A DNA stretch of 64,000 nt from Microbacterium maritypicum MF109 (lineage in GTDB: Bacteria > Actinomycetota > Actinomycetes > Actinomycetales > Microbacteriaceae). The notes below the pieces were generated by a model. It made no database searches and was not told where the DNA came from. It worked only from the letters and a program-made list of their open reading frames with translations. The stretch covers positions 121,967 to 185,966 of the forward strand of contig NZ_ATAO01000250.1 in NCBI RefSeq assembly GCF_000455825.1, written 5' to 3'. Positions 58,261 through 64,000 of this stretch are shown piece after piece; the first letter of the stretch is position 1, and every line of letters begins with the position of its first letter. Both the position numbers and the translations under genes were made by a program.

Positions 58261-61200
58261 ATGCCTGTCGCCGCCGACACCACCACCCCCCGTACCGAAG
58301 ACGTCGCCGCCCTGGTGAAGCGCTGGCTCGTCGAGAGCGAGACCCACCCCGTCGAGCCCGCCGCCCAGCGCCTGTCCGAAGTGCTCAAGGACCCGAACGG
58401 ACTCGCGTTCACGGTCGGCTTCGTCGACGGCGTGATGCGTCCGGAAGACCTGCGCGTCGCCGGCCGCAAGCTCGCCGAGCTGAGCGACATCACCCCGTCG
58501 TTGCTGCCCGGCTACCTGCGCGCCGCGATCAAGACGGGCGGCTTCTGGGCGCCGAAGCTCCCCGGCGTGGTCGTGCCGATCTCGCGTCGCGTGCTGCGCG
58601 CCATGGTCGGGCACCTCGTGCTCGACGCCACGCCCTCCAAGCTCGGCCCCGCGATCGCGAAGCTGCGCAAGAGTGGCAACCGGCTCAACCTCAACCTGCT
58701 CGGCGAGGCCGTGCTCGGCGAGCGCGAAGCGGGACACCGCTTGCAGGGCACCCGCGACTTCCTCGCCCGCGACGACGTCGACTACGTGTCGATCAAGGTC
58801 TCCAGCGTCGTGAGCCAGCTGTCGATGTGGTCGTTCGACGAGGCCGTGGCCGATGTCGTCGAGAAGCTGACCCCGCTCTACGAGCTCGCCGCGAAGGCCG
58901 AGGCGAAGGGCAAGGCCAAGTTCATCAACCTCGACATGGAGGAGTACCGCGACCTCGACCTGACGATCGCGGCCTTCACGAGCATCCTCGACCAGCCGGG
59001 GCTCGAGAACCTCGAAGCCGGCATCGTGCTGCAGGCTTACCTGCCCGACGCCCTCGGTGCCATGCAGCACCTGCAGGAGTGGGCCGCCGCCCGCCGTGCC
59101 AAGGGCGGAGCGCCGATCAAGGTGCGCGTCGTCAAGGGCGCGAACCTGGCGATGGAAGAGGTCGACGCGGCGATCCACGGCTGGCCGCTCGCCACCTACG
59201 GCACCAAGCAGGACTCCGACACCAACTACAAGCGGGTGCTCGACTGGGCCATGACCCCGGAGCGACTGGACGCCGTGCGCATCGGCATCGCCGGCCACAA
59301 CCTGTTCGACATCGCCTACACCTGGCTGCTCGCCCAGGCGCGTGGGGTCGCCGACCCGTCCGGCGCCGATCCGCTCGTCGAGTACGAGATGCTGCTGGGC
59401 ATGGCGACCGGGCAGGCCGAGGCCGTCCGCAAGGACGTCGGCCGCCTGCTGCTGTACACGCCGGTCGTGAACCCGGCCGAGTTCGACGTCGCGATCGCGT
59501 ACCTGGTGCGCCGCCTCGAAGAGAACGCCAGCCCCGAGAACTTCATGTCGGCCGTGTTCGAGCTGGCTTCGAACCCGACGCTGCTCACCCGCGAGCGGGA
59601 GCGCTTCGAGCGCTCGCTGGCCGCGCTCGCGACCGATGAGGCGGGATTCGTCCCCGGTCCCCACCGCGTGCAGGACCGTACGGTTCTGGATTCCGACGCC
59701 GAGGCGCCCTCCGGAACCACCACCGGCTTCGAGAACCAGGCCGACACCGATCCGGCCATCGCCGCGAACCGCGCATGGGGCCGCGAGATCCTGAGCCGCT
59801 CGGTGGGCTCGACGCTCGGCCTCGACACCATCGCGATCGCCAAGGTCGAGACGGATGCCGAGCTCGACGGCATCTTCTCCGCAGCGACCGCCGCCGCCGA
59901 GAAGTGGGCAGCGCTCCCTGCCGCTGATCGCGCTGCCGTGCTGCATCGCGCGGGAGACGAGCTCGCCGCGCGCCGTGGTCAGCTCATCGAGATCATGGCC
60001 CACGAGGCGGGCAAGACCATCGCCGAGGCCGACCCCGAGATCAGCGAGGCCATCGACTTCGCGCACTACTACGCCGAGCGCGCGAAGGACCTCGAGACCG
60101 TCTCTGGCGCCGACTTCGTGCCGTCGAAGGTCACCGTGGTCACCCCTCCGTGGAACTTCCCCGTCGCCATCCCCGCGGGTGGGGTGCTCGCGGGTCTGGC
60201 CTCGGGTTCGGCCGTCATCATCAAACCCGCGAAGCTCACGCAGCGCTGCGGCGCGGTGATGGTCGAGGCGCTGTGGGCCGCCGGTGTGCCGCGCGACCTG
60301 CTCGCGCTCGTCGACCTCGCTTCGCGCGACCTCGGTACGCGCCTCGTGGCCGGTCCTGCGGTGGATCGCGTGATCCTCACGGGGGCGTACGAGACCGCGC
60401 AGCTGTTCCGCTCGTTCCGCGCCGACCTGCCGCTGCTCGCCGAGACCAGCGGCAAGAACGCGATCATCGTGACGCCCTCGGCAGACCTCGACCTGGCGGC
60501 CGCCGACGTGGCTCGCAGCGCGTTCGGCCACGCGGGGCAGAAGTGCTCCGCAGCGTCGCTGGCGATCCTCGTCGGATCCGTCGCCGACTCGAAGCGATTC
60601 GAGCGTCAGCTGGTGGATGCCGTGACCTCGATGCGCGTCGGCCTGCCCGATGACCCCGCCACCCAGATGGGCCCGATCATCGAGCCGGCGAACGGCAAGC
60701 TGCTCACCGCGCTCACGAAGCTCGAGAAGGGCGAGCGCTGGCTGGTCGAGCCGCGCAAGCTCGACGACGAGGGAAAGCAGTGGACGCCCGGTGTGAAGAC
60801 CGGCGTGCGCGAGGGCTCGTACTTCCACCTCACCGAGTTCTTCGGGCCGGTGCTCGGCATCATGCACGCGAAGGACCTGGACGAGGCGCTGCGCCTGCAG
60901 AACGCTGTCGACTACGGCCTGACCGCCGGCATCCACTCGCTCGACTCCGACGAGGTCGCCACCTGGCTCGACCGTGTCGAGGCGGGCAACCTGTACGTGA
61001 ACCGCGGCATCACCGGCGCGATCGTGCAGCGTCAGCCGTTCGGTGGCTGGAAGCGCTCGGCCGTCGGAGCGGGCGCCAAGGCCGGAGGCCCGAACTACCT
61101 CTTCGGTCTCGGCGAGTGGACCCCGGCCGAGCTTCCGGCCGCCGCCCCGAGCGCGGCCGTCGTGCCCGCGGTCGGCGCACTGCTGGACGCGACTGCCTCC

Positions 61201-61746
61201 GAGGTCGACACGGCCGAGGCCGAGTGGCTGCACCGCGCCGCCGCATCCGACGAGCGCGCCTGGGTCGACGAGTTCGGCGCGGTGAGCGACAAGTCCGGGC
61301 TCGGGGTCGAGCGCAACCTCTTCCGCTACCGTCCGGTCGCGGTCGACGTGCGCATCGGCGAGAGCGCGCCGCTGGTCGACGGTGTCCGCGTGCTCGCGGC
61401 CGCCCTGCGCAGCGGCAGCCCGTTCACGGTGTCGGCACCGGCCCTGCCCGCACGCATCGAGAAGGCGCTGCGTGCGCACGGTGTGACCGTGAAGCACGAG
61501 TCGGACGCGGCGTGGACCAAGCGCTACGCCAAGGCGGCGAACTCGTGGCACCGCGTACGGCTGGTCGGCGGCGACGCCGCGGCCCTGCATGAGGCGCTCG
61601 ACGGAAGCCCCGATGTGGCGGTCTGGTCGCACGCCGTGACCGGTGCCGGCCGAGTGGAGATGCTGCCGTTCCTGCACGAGCAGGCCGTATCGATCACGAA
61701 CCACCGCTTCGGCAACCCGACCACCCTCGCCGACGGCGTGATCTGA
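58261..61746 (+). CDS. putA: Bifunctional proline dehydrogenase / L-glutamate-gamma-semialdehyde dehydrogenase
   Basis: A 1161-residue PutA. The N-terminal FAD proline dehydrogenase barrel (about 40-480) includes VDYVSIKVSSV, KFINLDMEEYRDLDLT and the substrate-binding YLVRRLEENAS. The aldehyde dehydrogenase domain (about 500-980) has TPPWNFPVAIPAGG, LLAETSGKNA with Glu728 and GQKCSAAS with the nucleophile Cys762. A C-terminal region of about 170 residues ends the protein. There is no N-terminal ribbon-helix-helix, so it cannot repress itself as E. coli PutA does; the divergent LysR protein is the likely regulator. It converts proline to glutamate. Confidence 0.96.
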   Translation: MPVAADTTTPRTEDVAALVKRWLVESETHPVEPAAQRLSEVLKDPNGLAFTVGFVDGVMRPEDLRVAGRKLAELSDITPSLLPGYLRAAIKTGGFWAPKLPGVVVPISRRVLRAMVGHLVLDATPSKLGPAIAKLRKSGNRLNLNLLGEAVLGEREAGHRLQGTRDFLARDDVDYVSIKVSSVVSQLSMWSFDEAVADVVEKLTPLYELAAKAEAKGKAKFINLDMEEYRDLDLTIAAFTSILDQPGLENLEAGIVLQAYLPDALGAMQHLQEWAAARRAKGGAPIKVRVVKGANLAMEEVDAAIHGWPLATYGTKQDSDTNYKRVLDWAMTPERLDAVRIGIAGHNLFDIAYTWLLAQARGVADPSGADPLVEYEMLLGMATGQAEAVRKDVGRLLLYTPVVNPAEFDVAIAYLVRRLEENASPENFMSAVFELASNPTLLTRERERFERSLAALATDEAGFVPGPHRVQDRTVLDSDAEAPSGTTTGFENQADTDPAIAANRAWGREILSRSVGSTLGLDTIAIAKVETDAELDGIFSAATAAAEKWAALPAADRAAVLHRAGDELAARRGQLIEIMAHEAGKTIAEADPEISEAIDFAHYYAERAKDLETVSGADFVPSKVTVVTPPWNFPVAIPAGGVLAGLASGSAVIIKPAKLTQRCGAVMVEALWAAGVPRDLLALVDLASRDLGTRLVAGPAVDRVILTGAYETAQLFRSFRADLPLLAETSGKNAIIVTPSADLDLAAADVARSAFGHAGQKCSAASLAILVGSVADSKRFERQLVDAVTSMRVGLPDDPATQMGPIIEPANGKLLTALTKLEKGERWLVEPRKLDDEGKQWTPGVKTGVREGSYFHLTEFFGPVLGIMHAKDLDEALRLQNAVDYGLTAGIHSLDSDEVATWLDRVEAGNLYVNRGITGAIVQRQPFGGWKRSAVGAGAKAGGPNYLFGLGEWTPAELPAAAPSAAVVPAVGALLDATASEVDTAEAEWLHRAAASDERAWVDEFGAVSDKSGLGVERNLFRYRPVAVDVRIGESAPLVDGVRVLAAALRSGSPFTVSAPALPARIEKALRAHGVTVKHESDAAWTKRYAKAANSWHRVRLVGGDAAALHEALDGSPDVAVWSHAVTGAGRVEMLPFLHEQAVSITNHRFGNPTTLADGVI

Positions 61747-61765
61747 CCCGGGCTCGCTCCCGGAA

Positions 61766-61848
61766 GCGAAAACGGAGACGATCGATGCGGCCGTCCGCGT
61801 GTCATGTGCCGACACGCGGACGACGAGCATGATCGTCTCCGTTTTCGC
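61766..61848 (+). terminator. Long bidirectional stem-loop between putA and the ABC exporter
   Basis: An outer 18-bp perfect stem (61766-61783 with 61831-61848; arms begin GCGAAAACGGAGACG) encloses an inner 12-bp stem (61792-61803 with 61811-61822) and a 7-base loop. A-tract and T-tract lie in the two arms, so it can terminate transcription from both convergent genes. Confidence 0.92.
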
Positions 61849-61893
61849 ACCCTTGCACGGGCGGGCGGGTGGCGGGTGGCTGGGTACGCAGCC

Positions 61894-62982
61894 TCAGCCG
61901 CGCAGCGCCTCGGAGAGCTTGACCCGGGATCCCATGCGCAGCAGCGAGTTCTCGTAGATCTTGGCGCCGATGACGATCGCCGCGACGCAGCTGAGGAGCA
62001 GGATCACCAGGCTCAGCAGCGGCTCCCACCACTGGGCCTCGCCGACGAACAGGCGCATCGGCATGCCGACAGGCGCCGAGAACGGCACGTACGACATGAT
62101 CGTCAGCACCAGCGGGTTGTCGTTGAAGACGATGACCAGGATGTACGGGGCCATGATCAGCATCGTGATCGGGGTGGTCGTCGAACCGATGTCCTCCTGG
62201 CGGGAGACCATCGAGGCCGCAGCCGCGAACATCGCCGCCAGCAGGATGAAGCCGAACAGGAAGAACACCGCGAACCAGATGATCGGCGCCCCGAGCGTCG
62301 TGAGCACCTCGCGCTGACCTGTGACGATCAACCCGATCGTGGCCACGGCCGCCAGGGCGAGGATCTGCCCCATCGCCAGCACCGTGTTGCCGATCACCTT
62401 GCCCGCGAGCAGTGTGCGCGCCGGGATGGCCGACAGCAGCACCTCGACCACGCGGGTCTGCTTCTCCTCGACGACGCTCTGTGCGATCGTGCCGCCGAAC
62501 GTCGCCGCTGCCATCATGAACACCAGACCGAAGGCGATCGCGATGAAGTACCGCAGCAGCGGGTTGGTGGTCGCCGGTTCCAGGATCACTTCCTCGGGAG
62601 TGATCGACAGGGCCGCGACGAGCGAGCCCGGCGCCTCCTGCAGCGCGACGATCGTGTAGCCCGAGGGGCCATCGCCCGGGAGCACCGCAGCGTCGACCTT
62701 GTCGTCGCGCACGAGCTGTTCGGCTGCAGCCTGGTCGGCGACCGTGGTGACCTCGACGTTCGGGATGGAGGAGACGGCGGAGGCGGTCTCCGCGGTCGCT
62801 GCGACCGGCATCGCATCGGTGTTCTTGCTCGCGAAACCACCGAGGATGATACCGGCGAGCGCGAGCACCAGCAGGATGCCGGTCGAGATCAGGAACGCCT
62901 TGCTGCGCAGCTTCGATCCGATCTCGCGTTCGGCGACGAGCCAGATGCCGTTCGAGGCGCGGACGGGGGTGGGGGCGCTCAC
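61894..62982 (-). CDS. ABC transporter permease (NatB-like)
   Basis: A 362-residue protein of the ABC-2 type. A first membrane segment (about 28-48) is followed by an extracytoplasmic domain (50-150) and five more membrane segments (about 165-350). SVVEEKQTRVVEVLLSAIP is typical of NatB/YhaP-like permeases. The GTG start overlaps the ATPase stop (GTGA). It forms an exporter with the next entry; Na+ or drug/peptide export has been shown for relatives, but the substrate here is unknown. Confidence 0.88.
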   Translation of the reverse strand: MSAPTPVRASNGIWLVAEREIGSKLRSKAFLISTGILLVLALAGIILGGFASKNTDAMPVAATAETASAVSSIPNVEVTTVADQAAAEQLVRDDKVDAAVLPGDGPSGYTIVALQEAPGSLVAALSITPEEVILEPATTNPLLRYFIAIAFGLVFMMAAATFGGTIAQSVVEEKQTRVVEVLLSAIPARTLLAGKVIGNTVLAMGQILALAAVATIGLIVTGQREVLTTLGAPIIWFAVFFLFGFILLAAMFAAAASMVSRQEDIGSTTTPITMLIMAPYILVIVFNDNPLVLTIMSYVPFSAPVGMPMRLFVGEAQWWEPLLSLVILLLSCVAAIVIGAKIYENSLLRMGSRVKLSEALRG

Positions 62983-63875
62983 TGGATGACCTCCTTGAAG
63001 ATCTGGGCGAGGGACGGATGCTTGGGGGCGAAGCTGGCGACGTCGCCACGCTGCACGGCCGACTGCAGCACGCGCTGCGCCGTTTCGGGGCCGTCCGCGT
63101 CGAACAGCGCGTACCCGCCCTCGAAGTCGACGACCGTGACGCCGGGCTCGGCGCGCAGCCATCCGGCGTCGCCGGCCGAGACGAGCTCGTACCGGTCGCG
63201 GGCATGCTCGGCGCGCAGCGTGTCTCGGGAACCGGCCGCGCGGATCGTGCCGCCCGCGAGGATGACGAGGTCGTCGCACAGGCGCTCGACAACGTCGAGC
63301 TGGTGGGAGGAGAACAAGATGGATGCGCCCTTGGCGGCACTGGCCTGCAGGACTCCCGCGACCACGTCGACCGCGAGCGGGTCGAGGCCCGAGAACGGCT
63401 CGTCGAGGATGAGAACCTCGGGGTCGTGCACGAGCGACGCGGCGATCTGCGCGCGCTGCTGGTTGCCGAGCGAGAGCGACTCGATGGTGTCGTTCAGCCG
63501 CTCGCCGAGCCCGAGCTCCGTGAGCAGGGCGGTCGCGCGCTCCGTGGCCTCCTGCTTGCCGAAGCCGTGCAGGCGGGCGAGGTAGACGATCTGCTCAAGC
63601 ACCTTCATCTTCGGGTAGAGGCCGCGCTCCTCGGGCATGTAGCCGAAGCGGCGGCGGTCGGCGGTCGTCAGCGGAGCGCCGTCCAGGTCGACACGGCCGC
63701 CGTCCGACGACAGCAGCCCCAGCACGATCCGCATGGTGGTGGTCTTGCCGGCGCCGTTGCCGCCGACGAAGCCCGTCAGCCGCCCGGGGGCGACCGTGAA
63801 GGACACGTCATCGAGCACGCGCCGAGAGCCGTAGCTCTTGGTGATGCCGGAGAGTTCGAGCATTCCTGTGGTCAT
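62979..63875 (-). CDS. ABC transporter ATP-binding protein (NatA-like)
   Basis: A 298-residue ATPase. Walker A is GGNGAGKTTT, the signature is LSLGNQQR, Walker B VLILDEPFSGLDP and the switch His lies in LFSSHQLD. The LSLGNQQ form of the signature is common in NatA/YhaQ-like exporters. A C-terminal extension of about 80 residues follows the ATPase fold. It is the first gene of a two-gene operon with the NatB-like permease. Confidence 0.92.
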   Translation of the reverse strand: MTTGMLELSGITKSYGSRRVLDDVSFTVAPGRLTGFVGGNGAGKTTTMRIVLGLLSSDGGRVDLDGAPLTTADRRRFGYMPEERGLYPKMKVLEQIVYLARLHGFGKQEATERATALLTELGLGERLNDTIESLSLGNQQRAQIAASLVHDPEVLILDEPFSGLDPLAVDVVAGVLQASAAKGASILFSSHQLDVVERLCDDLVILAGGTIRAAGSRDTLRAEHARDRYELVSAGDAGWLRAEPGVTVVDFEGGYALFDADGPETAQRVLQSAVQRGDVASFAPKHPSLAQIFKEVIQ

Positions 63876-63910
63876 GCCTTCACGTTACGGAGCGCGCCCG
63901 ACTGCGGCAT

Positions 63911-63950
63911 CCCCCGCACGGCGGACTCTGCGGGATCACCCGTGCGGGGG
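63911..63950. terminator. Inverted repeat upstream of the exporter operon
   Basis: CCCCCGCACGG (63911-63921) and its exact complement (63940-63950) with an 18-base loop. It may be a terminator of a gene beyond the window or part of the promoter region of the exporter. Confidence 0.5.
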
Positions 63951-63951
63951 A

Positions 63952-64000
63952 GAGTGCACGGGATCTCGCCGAGTGCACGGGATCTCGCCGAATGCACGGG
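63952..64000. repeat. 19-bp tandem repeat running off the window edge
   Basis: GAGTGCACGGGATCTCGCC at 63952-63970 and 63971-63989, then a partial copy to 64000. The array continues past the end, so copy number is unknown. Confidence 0.85.

Noticed and set aside
58141..61830. Very long open frame on the strand opposite putA
   Set aside because: In high-GC DNA with strong third-position GC, the antisense frame stays open by chance. Its translation has no family features, while the + strand gives a full PutA.

Overview
The window is high-GC DNA (roughly 70% by eye) with GTG starts, GTGA/ATGA gene overlaps and HspR/HAIR heat-shock control. Family content (DUF222-HNH protein, dnaK-grpE-dnaJ-hspR operon, tripartite tricarboxylate transporter, GT4 pairs, PutA without a DNA-binding domain) suggests an actinobacterium of the Microbacteriaceae, probably Microbacterium or a close relative. 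I saw no rRNA, tRNA, CRISPR array, transposase or phage gene. No stretch longer than 300 bases lacks a gene.

Layout. 0-5.5 kb: a DUF222-HNH protein, then the chaperone operon dnaK-grpE-dnaJ-hspR behind a HAIR-controlled promoter. 5.5-10.2 kb: an FCD-type GntR regulator, then an opposite-strand operon of four overlapping genes (GAF-PP2C phosphatase, BcsA-like glycosyltransferase, STAS anti-anti-sigma, anti-sigma ATPase) that looks like a partner-switching module tied to polysaccharide synthesis. 10.2-14.4 kb: a TctCBA-type solute transporter plus a DapA-family aldolase, behind a perfect 28-bp palindrome that resembles the operator of the GntR gene. 14.5-22.4 kb: a DoxX protein, then a sugar ABC transporter-FGGY kinase-class II aldolase-FBA-like aldolase operon and a convergent DeoR regulator. 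22.5-27.5 kb: a LacI regulator and a kinase/L-fucose-isomerase-like pair, flanked by two direct copies of a small membrane/coiled-coil protein cassette.

27.6-42.5 kb is the most coherent part: an apparent N-glycan (high-mannose or yeast mannoprotein) utilisation locus. A secreted Endo-H-like GH18 enzyme would release glycans. An ABC importer would take them up. Enzymes without signal peptides (GH92, GH5_18-like beta-mannosidase, GH20, GH38) would dismantle them inside the cell. A LacI regulator sits in the middle, and every transcription unit carries the same 14-bp operator overlapping its -10 box. The GH92 enzyme has Gln where the family's catalytic Glu is expected, which suggests activity on mannose-1-phosphate-6-mannose caps.

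42.5-50.4 kb: mixed single genes (MmcQ/YjbR, a lower-GC SEC-C/zinc-finger protein, VOC, two GT4 glycosyltransferases, a proline-rich membrane protein, a 53-residue membrane protein, a GlxA-type regulator, an NRDE protein). 50.4-54.1 kb: coaBC and an N-domain-less clpB with its own HAIR promoter. 54.1-64 kb: a UvrA paralogue, a nitroreductase, a LysR regulator divergent from putA, a strong convergent terminator, and a NatAB-like ABC exporter. Short tandem repeats that include or directly follow stop codons occur at several genes.
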